Shown one piece after another: positions 52,400 to 61,891 of a DNA stretch of 63,427 nucleotides; the stretch's first letter is position 1; every line of letters begins with the position of its first letter. The notes beneath the pieces were generated by a model. It searched no databases, was not told where the DNA came from, and saw only the letters and a list, made by a program, of their open reading frames with translations. A program made the translations under genes and the position numbers. The stretch spans positions 1 to 63,427 of the forward strand of contig CACWYC010000007.1 of the NCBI GenBank assembly GCA_902765025.1, read 5' to 3'. Origin of the DNA: Oscillospiraceae bacterium. GTDB lineage: Bacteria; Bacillota; Clostridia; Oscillospirales; Oscillospiraceae.

Positions 52400-53557
52400 T
52401 TGAACAGACGATCCCGTGGTTTTCTCATCGACGTGCTGCGCCAGTGCGACTATATTTTGCTGGGGCTGTGCCTGGTGTGTTCCGCCTTCGGGCTGGTGAT
52501 GATCGCTAGCGCCACCCGGTACATGAGCTCCATGCGGTACGTGGCGGTGCAGGCCGCGGCCACGGCGCTGGGCGTGATCCTCTATATCCTCATGTCCTCG
52601 GTGGACCTGCCGGAGATGACAAAAAAGGGCTGGAAATGGATCTTATTGGCCAATTTCGTGCTGATTCTGCTGCTGCGTACCCCCTTCGGCGCGGCGGACG
52701 ACACCGGCAACCGGGCGTGGCTGAAGTTCCCCTTTTTGCCGGTGATGGTGCAGCCGGCGGAGCTGGTGAAAATCGGCTATATCCTGCTGCTGGCCAAGCA
52801 GCTGGACTGGCTGAAAAAAGAGAAAAACGACCTGAAATCCATGAAGTCCATGGCCTTTTTAGGCGGCCATTTTCTGGTGCTGTTCGGCCTGTACTACGTG
52901 ATTTCCTCGGATATGGGCAGTGATTTGGTGCTGCTGTTCATCTTCCTGTGCATGTGCTTTGTGGGCGGCGTGGCGCTGCGGTGGTTCCTGCTGGGGCTGG
53001 GCGGCGGGGCCATTGCCTTTTACCTGCTGTGGCAGGAGGACAAGATCCCTGTGTATATGAAAAATCGATTTATCGTCCTTTTTGACCATAATTACGACAC
53101 TTTGGACACCGGATGGCACCAGACCCGCAGCCTGTTGACCCTGGGCGGCGGGAAGCTGACGGGGCAGGGGCTGTTCCACGGCACCCAGACCCAGAGCGCT
53201 TTTTCCGCCAGTCTGCCCGCCCGACACACCGACTTTATCTTCGCCGTCATCGGCGAGGAACTGGGGATGCTGGGGTGTCTGCTGGTGCTGGTGCTGCTGT
53301 CCGCCGTTATCATCCGGTGCATCTACGTGGCGGTGAAGGCGGCCACGCCTATGGAGACGCTGGTGTGCGTGGGCGTGGCGTCCATGCTGCTGTTCCAGAT
53401 GATTGCCAACGTGGGTATGTGCCTGTTTGTCATGCCGGTCATCGGCCTGACGCTGCCCTTTTTCTCCTACGGCGGCTCGTCGGTGGTGGCGCTGTATGCG
53501 GCGGTGGGGCTGGTGTCCAGCGTGCACAACCACTCACTGCCGGAGTGGCTGCGGTAG
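52400..53557 (+). CDS. FtsW/RodA/SpoVE-family glycan polymerase
   Basis: 385 residues with about ten membrane helices. LKFPFLPVMVQPAELVKIGYI and the C-terminal LPFFSYGGSSVVALYAAVGL are family signatures. SEDS proteins polymerise lipid II with a partner penicillin-binding protein. Whether this one serves elongation, division or sporulation cannot be decided; no partner gene is adjacent. It starts with TTG at 52400 with AAGGAGGAG just upstream. Confidence 0.9.
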   Translation: MNRRSRGFLIDVLRQCDYILLGLCLVCSAFGLVMIASATRYMSSMRYVAVQAAATALGVILYILMSSVDLPEMTKKGWKWILLANFVLILLLRTPFGAADDTGNRAWLKFPFLPVMVQPAELVKIGYILLLAKQLDWLKKEKNDLKSMKSMAFLGGHFLVLFGLYYVISSDMGSDLVLLFIFLCMCFVGGVALRWFLLGLGGGAIAFYLLWQEDKIPVYMKNRFIVLFDHNYDTLDTGWHQTRSLLTLGGGKLTGQGLFHGTQTQSAFSASLPARHTDFIFAVIGEELGMLGCLLVLVLLSAVIIRCIYVAVKAATPMETLVCVGVASMLLFQMIANVGMCLFVMPVIGLTLPFFSYGGSSVVALYAAVGLVSSVHNHSLPEWLR

Positions 53558-53577
53558 TCTTTGAAAATAGAATCACG

Positions 53578-53617
53578 CCTCCGCTGGGCTTTTTCGCCCG
53601 GCGGAGGTGTTTTTTTC
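53578..53617 (+). terminator. terminator of the ftsW/rodA-like gene
   Basis: 12-bp stem (53578-53589 with 53596-53607, one wobble), six-base loop, long T run. Confidence 0.93.
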
Positions 53618-53628
53618 CATACGCGCGG

Positions 53629-53657
53629 TTGTAATTTGGGCGGCAATGTGATATACT
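53629..53657 (+). promoter_or_regulatory. promoter of the ddl-murF gene run
   Basis: TTGTAA (53629-53634), 17 bases, TATACT (53652-53657), 63 bases before ddl. Confidence 0.75.
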
Positions 53658-53719
53658 GCTATACTGTTAAAATAGGCTGATTGCGTTTATCTCACCATCA
53701 CAGGAAAGAGGTTGTGGAT

Positions 53720-54781
53720 ATGAAAATTGTGGTATTGGCCGGCGGGCTCAGCACCGAGCGGCATGTGAGCCTGGTCAGCGGCAGCGGCGTCTGCAAGGCG
53801 CTGCGGGAAAAGGGCCACCAGGCCATCTTTGTGGATATGTTCATGGGGCTGGAACACTATTCCGGCGCCCTGAAGGACATTTTCGACGCCCCCGACGGCC
53901 TTTTGACCGAGGTGCGCATCGAGACCACCGCCCCGGACCTGGCGGCGGTGCGCCGCAGCCGGAAGGATCAGAGTGCCTCCGTGCTGGGCAAGGACGTGTT
54001 GGCGGTATGCGCCATGGCGGACATGGTGTTTTTGGCTCTCCACGGCGCCTGCGGCGAGGACGGGCGCATCCAGGCGGCGCTGGATCTGCTGGGCGTGCCC
54101 TATACCGGCAGCGGCTATCTGGGGGCGGCCATGGCTATGGACAAATCTGTCACCAAGCGGTTTTTGGACAGCGAGGGCATCCGCACCCCCAAATGGCAGG
54201 ACGTGCGCTACACCCGGGAGGACATTCCCCGGCTCACCGAGACGCTGCCCCTGCCCTGCGCGGTGAAGATCGTCAACGGCGGCAGCTCCATCGGCGTGTA
54301 CCTGCCCGAGACCAGGGACCAGCTGCGCGATGCCCTGGAGGAGGTGCTGCGCTACGGCAACCACGTGGTGGTGGAGGAGAAAATCCGGGGCCGGGAGCTG
54401 ACGGTGGGCGTGCTGGGCGACAGCTACCTGCCGGCGGTGGAGATTATCCCCAACGCGGATTACTTCAACTACGAGACGAAATACCAGAAGGGCGGCGCCC
54501 GGGAGGTGTGCCCCGCCCCCATTACCGACGAAGAGTGGCGTGAGATGGGCGAGATGGCCCTGAAGCTCCACCGGGCGCTGGGATTGGGGGTCTACTCCCG
54601 TACCGACTTCTTGCTGGACGACAGCGGCACCCCCTGGTGCCTGGAGGTGAACACCCTGCCCGGCATGACGCCCACCAGCCTGGTGCCCCAGGAAGCGGCC
54701 CAGGTGGGGCTGGACTACGGCGCGCTGTGTGAGAGAATCGTCACGGATTCCCTGGCGGCGAGAAAGGCGGAGCGGGTATGA
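53720..54781 (+). CDS. ddl: D-alanine--D-alanine ligase
   Basis: 353 residues, ATP-grasp ligase. N-terminal VLAGGLSTERHVSLVSG, LHGACGEDGRIQAALDLLG, VNGGSSIGVY and the C-terminal LEVNTLPGMTPTSLVPQ support the assignment. It makes the D-Ala-D-Ala dipeptide of peptidoglycan. The ATG at 53720 follows GAAAGAGG; the longer frame to 53681 is not supported. It overlaps murF, the next enzyme in the pathway, by four bases. Confidence 0.94.
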   Translation: MKIVVLAGGLSTERHVSLVSGSGVCKALREKGHQAIFVDMFMGLEHYSGALKDIFDAPDGLLTEVRIETTAPDLAAVRRSRKDQSASVLGKDVLAVCAMADMVFLALHGACGEDGRIQAALDLLGVPYTGSGYLGAAMAMDKSVTKRFLDSEGIRTPKWQDVRYTREDIPRLTETLPLPCAVKIVNGGSSIGVYLPETRDQLRDALEEVLRYGNHVVVEEKIRGRELTVGVLGDSYLPAVEIIPNADYFNYETKYQKGGAREVCPAPITDEEWREMGEMALKLHRALGLGVYSRTDFLLDDSGTPWCLEVNTLPGMTPTSLVPQEAAQVGLDYGALCERIVTDSLAARKAERV

Positions 54782-56124
54782 CGCCCTGTACCATAAAGGA
54801 AATCTGCGATGCCGTAGGCGGGCGGCTGTTGCGGGATGGCGGCACCATCACCGGCGTCACCACCGACAGCCGCCATGTGGCGGCAGGGGAGCTGTTTATC
54901 CCCCTGGTGGGGGAGCGGTTTGACGGCCACGACTATCTGGAAAAGGCGTTGACCGGCGGGGCCGAGGGCTGCCTCACCATGCGCGCTCCGGCGGAAATGG
55001 TGCCCGGAAAAGGGTACATTTTGGTGGAGGACACCCGGCTGGCGTTGAAGGCGCTGGCCTCCTGGTACCGGGGCAAATTTGCCATCCCCGTGGTGCAGGT
55101 CACCGGCAGCGCCGGCAAGACCACCACCAAGGAGATGATTGCCTGCGTGCTGGCCCGGCGGTATCGGACGCTGCGGACGGAGGCCAATTATAATAATGAC
55201 ATCGGCACGCCCCAGATGCTGCTGCGGCTGACGCCAGAGCACCAGGCGGCGGTCATCGAGACGGGCATGAACCATTTCGGTGAGATTCGCTACTTAGGCG
55301 AGATGGTGAGGCCCCACTTCGCCGTCATCACCAACGTGGGGGACGCCCACATTGAGAACATGGGCGGCACCAGGCAGGGCACGCTGCGGGCCAAGTGCGA
55401 GATTTTTGAAAATCTGGATAAAGACGGTGTGGCGGTGCTGTGCGGCGACGATGCGCTGCTGCGGGAGCTTGATCTGCCCTTCAAAACGCTGCTGTGCGGC
55501 GAGGGGGAGAACTGCAACGTCCGGGTGACGGACGTGGTAGAGAAGGGCATGGACGGCACCGACTGTGTGGTGACCACGCCTCGGGGCCGGTATGGGCTGA
55601 CCATTCCCACCCCGGGCCGGTATATGATTTACGCCGCCGCCATGGCCGCCGCCATCGGCGAGGAATTGGGCCTGACGGCGGAGGAAATCGCCGCAGGCGT
55701 GGCGTCTTACGCCCCGGTGGGCAGCCGCATGAAGGTGGCCCGCCTCCCCGGCGGACGGATGGTCATCGACGACTCCTACAACGCCAACCCCCAGGCCATG
55801 GCCGAGGCGCTGAAATGCCTGGCCCAGACCCCCTGCCGCCGCCGCGTGGCAGTGCTGGGGGACATGGGAGAGCTGGGGGAGCTGGGCAAGAGTGCCCACC
55901 AGGCCCTGGGCCGCCTGACGGCGGAGATGGGATTGGACGGTGTGGTGGCCATCGGGACGCTGTCCCGCGGCATTGGGTTGGAGAACCCGGCGGCGCTGTG
56001 GTTTGCCACCATTGACGAGGCCATGCCCGCCATTCGCGCCCTTTTTACCGAAGGGACGGCGGTGTTGGTGAAAGCATCCCACGCCATGGCATTTCACAAG
56101 ATTGCAGAGGAACTGGAACACTGA
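54778..56124 (+). CDS. murF: UDP-MurNAc-tripeptide--D-Ala-D-Ala ligase
   Basis: 448 residues. The P-loop is VTGSAGKTTTKEMIA near residue 111, followed by IETGMNHFGEIRYLG and, in the C-domain, VIDDSYNANPQAMAEAL. MurF adds the dipeptide made by Ddl to the muropeptide precursor. Its stop abuts the ATG of the ABC-F gene with no gap, so the two are transcribed together. Confidence 0.96.
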   Translation: MTPCTIKEICDAVGGRLLRDGGTITGVTTDSRHVAAGELFIPLVGERFDGHDYLEKALTGGAEGCLTMRAPAEMVPGKGYILVEDTRLALKALASWYRGKFAIPVVQVTGSAGKTTTKEMIACVLARRYRTLRTEANYNNDIGTPQMLLRLTPEHQAAVIETGMNHFGEIRYLGEMVRPHFAVITNVGDAHIENMGGTRQGTLRAKCEIFENLDKDGVAVLCGDDALLRELDLPFKTLLCGEGENCNVRVTDVVEKGMDGTDCVVTTPRGRYGLTIPTPGRYMIYAAAMAAAIGEELGLTAEEIAAGVASYAPVGSRMKVARLPGGRMVIDDSYNANPQAMAEALKCLAQTPCRRRVAVLGDMGELGELGKSAHQALGRLTAEMGLDGVVAIGTLSRGIGLENPAALWFATIDEAMPAIRALFTEGTAVLVKASHAMAFHKIAEELEH

Positions 56125-58020
56125 ATGATTGACATACAAGTACAGGAGCTGGTCAAGTCCTTTGACCTGGAAAAGCGCATATTGGACGGCCTCACCTTCC
56201 AGGTGGACACCGGCGAGCGCCTGGGCATCCTGGGCAGCAACGGCGCGGGGAAAACCACCCTGTTCCGCCTGCTGACCGGGGAACTGACCCCCGACAGCGG
56301 CCAGATCAGCATCGCCTCCGGGCGGCGTCTGGGGCTGATTTCCCAGATTCCCGTGGTGCCGGCGGGCTTCACGGTGGAGGACGTGCTGCGCTCCGCCTTT
56401 GACCGCATGGCGGCGTTGGGCCGGGAGATGGAAACCCTGGCCCAGGCCATGGCGGCGGGGGACGACAGTCCCAAAACCTTGAAGCGCTATGGCGACATCT
56501 CCGCCCGGTTTGAAGCCCTGGGGGGCTACGACACCGATACCGCCGTCAACAAGGTGGCCAACGGCCTGCGTATCTCCACCGCCATGCGCACCCAGCCCTT
56601 TGACCTGCTCTCCGGCGGGGAGAAGACCCGGGTCAACCTGGGACGGCTCATCCTGGAGGACACCGACATCCTGCTGCTGGACGAGCCCACCAACCACCTG
56701 GACTTGCAGGCCACGGAATGGCTGGAGGAGTATCTCAAATCCTTCCACGGCACGGTGTTGACCATCTCCCACGACCGGTATTTCTTAGACCGCACCGTGC
56801 AGCGCATCATCGAAATCGTGGACGGCAAGGCCGCCTTTTACAGCGGCAATTACAGCTTTTATTACATTGAAAAGGAGCGGCGCTACCAGGAGCAGCTGAA
56901 GCAGTACGAGAAGGAGCAGGCGAAAATCGCCCAGCTGGAGAAGTCTGCCGAGCAGCTGCGCATGTTCGCTTTCAAGGGCAACGACAAGACGTACCGCCGG
57001 GCCATTTCCATGGAAAAGCGGATTGCCAGGATGAACACCACCGTGAAGCCCACCAAGGCAAAACGGATGGACGCCCGGTTTGCCAGCCGGGAGTTTCGGG
57101 GCGACGAGGTGTTGCAGCTCCGGGGCGTCACCAAGGCCTTCGGCGACAGGACGCTTTTCGAGGAAATCTATCTCCACGTGGTGCCCGGCGAGCGGATTGC
57201 CCTGCTGGGGGAGAACGGCACCGGGAAAACCACACTATTAAATATGATTATGAACCGGGAGAGCGTGGACGGCGGCGTCATCCGCACGGGCCCCAGCGTC
57301 CGCACAGCCTACCTGCCCCAGATTATCCACTTCGACCACCCGGAGCGCAGCATGGTGGACACCATGATTTACGAGAAGAAGAACATGTCCGCCACCTCCG
57401 CCCGCAACCGGCTGGCGGCCTACGATTTCCGGGGGGAGGATGTGTTCAAAAGCGTGGCGGTGCTGTCCGGCGGGGAGCTGTCCCGGCTGCGGCTGTGCAT
57501 GCTGATGGACGAGGAGATCAATTTCCTCATTCTGGACGAGCCCACCAACCACCTGGACATCGCCTCCCGGGAGTGGATTGAGGAGGCGGTGGAGGCCTTT
57601 GAGGGCACTTTGCTGTTCGTCAGCCACGACCGGTACTTCATCGACCGGTTTGCCACCCGGATTTGGGAGCTGGAGGGGGGCACCATCACCGATTACCCCA
57701 TGAATTTCGCCCAGTACCGGGCGGCGAAGGCGGCCCAGGAAAAGGGAAAGCCCGCCCCGCCTCCGGCGGAGAAGAAGGGGGACACCCGGCCCGTCCGGGG
57801 AAACCGTGCCCAGCAGGCCGCCCGGCGGCAGCTCACCATCTGCGAGAGCGCCATCGCCCGGCTGGAGGAGGAATGCCGCCGGCTGGATGAGGAGATGACC
57901 CTCCACGGCGCGGAGGCGGACAAGCTGGCGGACCTGTATCAGCAGAAGCAGGCCGCCGAAGCCCAACTGGAACAGGAAATGGAACGCTGGGAAGCATTGA
58001 GCTTGCAGGCGGAAGAATAG
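56125..58020 (+). CDS. ABC-F family ATPase
   Basis: 631 residues with two ABC domains and no membrane segments. Domain 1: [38 protein letters not shown]. Domain 2: [38 protein letters not shown] charged linker (240-310) and a C-terminal coiled coil (about 555-631) follow the usual pattern. ABC-F proteins act on the ribosome and some give antibiotic resistance. The linker is of housekeeping type in appearance, but the exact subfamily needs comparison. Confidence 0.92.
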   Translation: MIDIQVQELVKSFDLEKRILDGLTFQVDTGERLGILGSNGAGKTTLFRLLTGELTPDSGQISIASGRRLGLISQIPVVPAGFTVEDVLRSAFDRMAALGREMETLAQAMAAGDDSPKTLKRYGDISARFEALGGYDTDTAVNKVANGLRISTAMRTQPFDLLSGGEKTRVNLGRLILEDTDILLLDEPTNHLDLQATEWLEEYLKSFHGTVLTISHDRYFLDRTVQRIIEIVDGKAAFYSGNYSFYYIEKERRYQEQLKQYEKEQAKIAQLEKSAEQLRMFAFKGNDKTYRRAISMEKRIARMNTTVKPTKAKRMDARFASREFRGDEVLQLRGVTKAFGDRTLFEEIYLHVVPGERIALLGENGTGKTTLLNMIMNRESVDGGVIRTGPSVRTAYLPQIIHFDHPERSMVDTMIYEKKNMSATSARNRLAAYDFRGEDVFKSVAVLSGGELSRLRLCMLMDEEINFLILDEPTNHLDIASREWIEEAVEAFEGTLLFVSHDRYFIDRFATRIWELEGGTITDYPMNFAQYRAAKAAQEKGKPAPPPAEKKGDTRPVRGNRAQQAARRQLTICESAIARLEEECRRLDEEMTLHGAEADKLADLYQQKQAAEAQLEQEMERWEALSLQAEE

Positions 58021-58032
58021 GAGGAACAACAC

Positions 58033-58521
58033 ATGAGCGACGTATTGTGCGTGTATTATTCCCGCAGCGGCAACACCAAGGCCGCCATGGAGGAGGTGGC
58101 CCGGGCGCTGGACGCCGAGCTGGTGGCGCTGGACGACGGCGTGGACCGCAGCGGCTTGCGGGGCTATCTCCGCTCCGGCAGAGACGCCATGCGCAAGGCC
58201 ACCCGGGCGCTGGCCCCGGTGGAGACGGAAAAGGCATTAAGCGACTACCGCCTCATCATCATCGGCACCCCTGTGTGGGCGGGCCGGTGCGCCAGCACTG
58301 TGCGTGGCTATCTCAAGCGCCGGGGGCTGGAAATGGACCGGGTGGCCTACCTGCTGACCCGCCGCAGCACCACCCGGTATGAATCCGTGTACCACCAAAT
58401 GGATATGTACACCGCCCAGCCCCACCTGTTCGAGGTGTCGTTGCAGCCCGGCAGCGAGGGCTATGACTTCTGGAAAGAGCAGTTCATCGGCGACGTGAAG
58501 CGGTATCTGGGGCGGGCATGA
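58033..58521 (+). CDS. flavodoxin-like protein
   Basis: 162 residues. The FMN phosphate loop YYSRSGNTKAAMEEVAR is near the N-terminus, and LIIIGTPVWAGRCASTVRGY forms the second FMN loop. It is probably a single-domain electron carrier or quinone-type reductase. A partner cannot be read. It overlaps prfA by four bases. Confidence 0.85.
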   Translation: MSDVLCVYYSRSGNTKAAMEEVARALDAELVALDDGVDRSGLRGYLRSGRDAMRKATRALAPVETEKALSDYRLIIIGTPVWAGRCASTVRGYLKRRGLEMDRVAYLLTRRSTTRYESVYHQMDMYTAQPHLFEVSLQPGSEGYDFWKEQFIGDVKRYLGRA

Positions 58522-59594
58522 TGCTGGAGAAATTGGCGAAAATCGCAGAGCGCTATGAAGCGCTGGAACAGCGCCTGGGCGACCCGGCGGTGTACGGCGA
58601 CCGGGAGAAGCTGAAGGAGCTGAGCCGGGAGCAAAAGGAACTGACCCCCATCGTGGCGGCCTACCGCGAGTATCGGGACGCCTGTGAAAGGGCCGACCAG
58701 GCCAAGGAACTGCTGTCCGACGAGGAGATGGGGGAGCTGGCCCGGGAGGAACTGGAGGCCGCCGAGGGCGACAAGGCCCGGTTGGAGCAGGAATTGAAGC
58801 GCCTGCTGCTGCCCCGGGACCCCAACGACGACAAGAATGTGATTCTGGAAATCCGCTCCGGCATCGGCGGCGAGGAGGGGGCCCTCTTTGCGGCGGATTT
58901 GCTGCGGATGTACCAGATGTACGCCGAGCGGCGGGGCTTCCGCATGGAATTGGCGTCCCTCAACGAGACGGAATTGGGGGGCGTGAAGGAGGCGGTGGCC
59001 ACCGTGGAGGGCGAGGGGGCCTGGTCGCGGCTGAAATTCGAGGCCGGCACCCACCGGGTGCAGCGGGTGCCGGAGACGGAGTCCAGCGGGCGCATCCAGA
59101 CCTCTGCCGCCACCGTGGCGGTGATGCCCGAGGCGGAGGAGGTGGCCCTCACCATCGACCCCAAGGATTTGCAGATCGACACCTTCCGCTCCTCCGGCGC
59201 GGGGGGACAGCACGTGAATAAAACCGAGTCCGCCATCCGCATTACCCATCTGCCCACGGGCACGGTGGTGGAGTGCCAGGACGAGCGCAGCCAATATAAA
59301 AACAAAGACCGGGCCATGAAGATTCTCCGGGCCCGGCTCTACGAGGCGGAGCGGGAGAAGCAGAACGCCGCCATTGCGGACACGCGCCGGGCCCAGGTGG
59401 GCACTGGCGACCGCAGCGGCAAAATCCGCACCTACAATTTCCCCCAGAACCGGGTCACCGACCACCGGCTCACCGGGGACAACAAAAATTTCAACATCAG
59501 CGCCATCATCAACGGCGACCTGGACGGGCTCATTGACGCCCTGACACTCAATGATCAGACCGCCCGATTGCAGGGCGGAGAAGGGGAGGCATAA
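58518..59594 (+). CDS. prfA: peptide chain release factor 1
   Basis: 358 residues. The GGQ loop reads SSGAGGQHVNKTESAIRI, and the codon-recognition loop is RVPETESSGRIQTS, giving the PxT form of RF1 that reads UAA and UAG. RF1 releases finished peptides. prmC, the GGQ methyltransferase that often follows, is absent; a LUD-domain gene comes next. It is coupled to the flavodoxin gene by a four-base overlap. Confidence 0.97.
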   Translation: MMLEKLAKIAERYEALEQRLGDPAVYGDREKLKELSREQKELTPIVAAYREYRDACERADQAKELLSDEEMGELAREELEAAEGDKARLEQELKRLLLPRDPNDDKNVILEIRSGIGGEEGALFAADLLRMYQMYAERRGFRMELASLNETELGGVKEAVATVEGEGAWSRLKFEAGTHRVQRVPETESSGRIQTSAATVAVMPEAEEVALTIDPKDLQIDTFRSSGAGGQHVNKTESAIRITHLPTGTVVECQDERSQYKNKDRAMKILRARLYEAEREKQNAAIADTRRAQVGTGDRSGKIRTYNFPQNRVTDHRLTGDNKNFNISAIINGDLDGLIDALTLNDQTARLQGGEGEA

Positions 59595-59596
59595 CC

Positions 59597-60235
59597 ATGC
59601 TGCAAGCGAAGAAAAACTGGTACGACAAGGCGGGCCCCCGTGTGGCGGAAAACCTGGGGCGGCGGCAGTTTGAGGCGTACTACTGCGCCACGGCCCAGGA
59701 GGCGGCGGAAAAGGTGCTGTCGCTGATCCCGGCGGAGGACACCGTGGCCTGGGGCGGCACCATGACCATGGACGAGCTGGGACTGAAGGCGCTGCTGCAA
59801 AGCCGGGGCCACACCCTCATCGACCGGGACACCGCCAAGACGCCGGAGGAGCGGATGGCCATGCTCCACGCGGGCCTTGGCTGCGGCACATTTATCATGA
59901 GCAGCAACGCCATCTCCGAGGACGGCCAGCTGGTGAACATCGACGGCACCGGCAACCGGGTGGCGGCGCTGTGCTTCGGCCCCCGGCAGGTTATCGTGGT
60001 GGCGGGCATGAACAAGGTGTGCGGCGATCTGGCCCAGGCGTTCCAGCGGGCCCGGCACATTGCCGCCCCCGCCAACGCCCAGCGCTTCGGCGGCAAGACG
60101 CCCTGCACCGCCACGGGCCTTTGCGGCGACTGCAAGTCCCCGGACTGCATCTGCGCCCAGATGGTGGTGACCCGGTTCTGCAAGGTGCCCGGCCGCATCA
60201 AGGTGGTGCTGGTGGGCGAGGATCTGGGCCTGTGA
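59597..60235 (+). CDS. LUD-domain protein (LutC/YkgG-like)
   Basis: 212 residues of the LUD superfamily. The segments VAWGGTMTMDELGLKALL, MSSNAISEDGQLVNIDGTGNR (in part) and NKVCGDLAQAFQRAR match the family. A C-terminal cysteine cluster (CTATGLCGDCKSPDCICAQM) could hold an iron-sulfur cluster or metal. Some LUD proteins join lactate-oxidising complexes, but no lutA or lutB is nearby, so function is open. It begins two bases after prfA. Confidence 0.82.
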   Translation: MLQAKKNWYDKAGPRVAENLGRRQFEAYYCATAQEAAEKVLSLIPAEDTVAWGGTMTMDELGLKALLQSRGHTLIDRDTAKTPEERMAMLHAGLGCGTFIMSSNAISEDGQLVNIDGTGNRVAALCFGPRQVIVVAGMNKVCGDLAQAFQRARHIAAPANAQRFGGKTPCTATGLCGDCKSPDCICAQMVVTRFCKVPGRIKVVLVGEDLGL

Positions 60236-60262
60236 TTTCACGATAAGCGAGAAGGGAAACCA

Positions 60263-61891
60263 TTGAAAACGAGAATTTTCCACCCGGAGCGGGAAAAGGA
60301 CGCCGTGGCCGAGGCCGCAGCCATCCTCCGCAATGGCGGCCTGCTGGGCATCCCCACGGAGACGGTGTACGGCCTGGGGGCCGACGCGCTGAACGAGGCG
60401 GCGGTGGCCCACATTTTTGAGGCCAAGGGGCGGCCCCAGGACAACCCGCTGATTATCCACGTCCCCAACGATAAAACGTGGCTGGAGCGGTACTGTCAGG
60501 ATGTGCCGCCGGCGGCCTACGCCCTGGCGGAGCGGTTTTGGCCCGGACCGCTGACCATGATTTTGAAGCGGCGGCCCATCGTGCCCCTGCGGACCACCGG
60601 GGGGCTGGACACCGTGGGCGTCCGCTGCCCGGACCACGTCGTCACCCGGGCCATTATTGCGGCGGCAGGCGTGCCGGTGGCGGCACCCAGCGGCAACACC
60701 TCCGGCCGGCCCAGCCCCACCACGGCGCAGCACATGGTGGAGGATATGGACGGCAAAATTGACGGCATTGTGGACGGCGGCCCCTGCGCCGTAGGCGTGG
60801 AGAGCACCATCATCGACATGACGGTGACGCCGCCCCGGCTGTTGCGGCCCGGCGGGCTGCCGCTGGAGGAGCTGGAAGCCGTGCTGGGCACCGTGGCGGT
60901 GGACAAGGCTGTGGTGGGCAAGTTGGCGGAGGGGGAGCGCCCCCGGGCGCCGGGCATGAAGTACCGCCACTACGCCCCCCACGCCCCGGTGACGGTGGTG
61001 ACGGGGATGCCCCACCGCAGCGCCGGGTATATTGTCCGCCACATGGGGCCGGAGGACGGTGTCATCTGCTTCGACGAGTTTGCGCCATTATTTGGCGGCC
61101 ACATCGTTCACCGTCTGGGGCCTGCCGCCGACAAGGGCGCCCAGGCGCGGCATGTGTTTGACGCCCTGCGCACCTTTGACGCCACGGACGTGCCCCGTAT
61201 CTGGGCCCAGTGTCCCGACGACGCGGGGCTGGGGCTTGCGGTGGGCAACCGGCTGAAAAAGGCGGCGGGCTTCCACGTGGAGGACGGGGGAGATGCACTG
61301 ATTGTGGGCATCACCGGCCCCACCGGCGCGGGAAAGACCAGCGCCCTGGAGGCCATTCGCCGTCTGGGGGGCTGCGTGCTGGACTGCGACGCGGTGTACC
61401 ACGAGATGCTTGCCAACAACGAGGATTTGCGAAATGCCATCCGGGATGCCTTTGGGGACGTGTTTGCGGGCGACAGGCTCGACCGGCAGAAGCTGGGGAA
61501 CATTGTGTTCCAAGACAGCGCCGCCATGGCGAAGCTGGACGCCATCATTTTTGCCCGCATTCCCGGGGAGCTGCAGCGGCGCATGGCGCTGTCCGGCGCC
61601 GACCTCATCTGCATCGACGCCATCAACCTGGTGGAGTCGGGGGTGGGGGCGCTGTGCCGGCGCACCGTAGCCGTGCTTGCCCCGGCGGAGGACCGGGTAA
61701 AGCGGATTATGGCCCGGGACGGCATTTCCGAGGACTACGCCCGTATGCGGGTGGCGGCCCAGAAGAAGGATGACTATTACCGGGAAAACTGCACCGATAT
61801 TTGGGTGAATACATCGTCTTCGGCGGAGGAATTCTGCCGGATTGCCATGGAAAACTTTCAAAAGATACAGGAGGAGATCAACCATGAGTGA
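60263..61891 (+). CDS. Sua5 (threonylcarbamoyl-AMP synthase) fused to dephospho-CoA kinase
   Basis: 542 residues containing two complete enzymes. Residues 1-200 form the YrdC/TsaC domain (GLLGIPTETVYGLGADAL, KGRPQDNPLIIHV, SGNTSGRPSP). PGMKYRHYAPHAP links to the Sua5 C-domain, which ends around NRLKKAAGFHVEDG (about 340). From about 346, a CoaE domain starts IVGITGPTGAGKTSALEAI with its P-loop at 349-357, then LDCDAVYHEML. The first half makes the t6A precursor; the second phosphorylates dephospho-CoA. There is no stop or frame change between them. Start is TTG at 60263 with AGAAGGG upstream. CoaE motifs are somewhat divergent. Confidence 0.88.
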   Translation: MKTRIFHPEREKDAVAEAAAILRNGGLLGIPTETVYGLGADALNEAAVAHIFEAKGRPQDNPLIIHVPNDKTWLERYCQDVPPAAYALAERFWPGPLTMILKRRPIVPLRTTGGLDTVGVRCPDHVVTRAIIAAAGVPVAAPSGNTSGRPSPTTAQHMVEDMDGKIDGIVDGGPCAVGVESTIIDMTVTPPRLLRPGGLPLEELEAVLGTVAVDKAVVGKLAEGERPRAPGMKYRHYAPHAPVTVVTGMPHRSAGYIVRHMGPEDGVICFDEFAPLFGGHIVHRLGPAADKGAQARHVFDALRTFDATDVPRIWAQCPDDAGLGLAVGNRLKKAAGFHVEDGGDALIVGITGPTGAGKTSALEAIRRLGGCVLDCDAVYHEMLANNEDLRNAIRDAFGDVFAGDRLDRQKLGNIVFQDSAAMAKLDAIIFARIPGELQRRMALSGADLICIDAINLVESGVGALCRRTVAVLAPAEDRVKRIMARDGISEDYARMRVAAQKKDDYYRENCTDIWVNTSSSAEEFCRIAMENFQKIQEEINHE

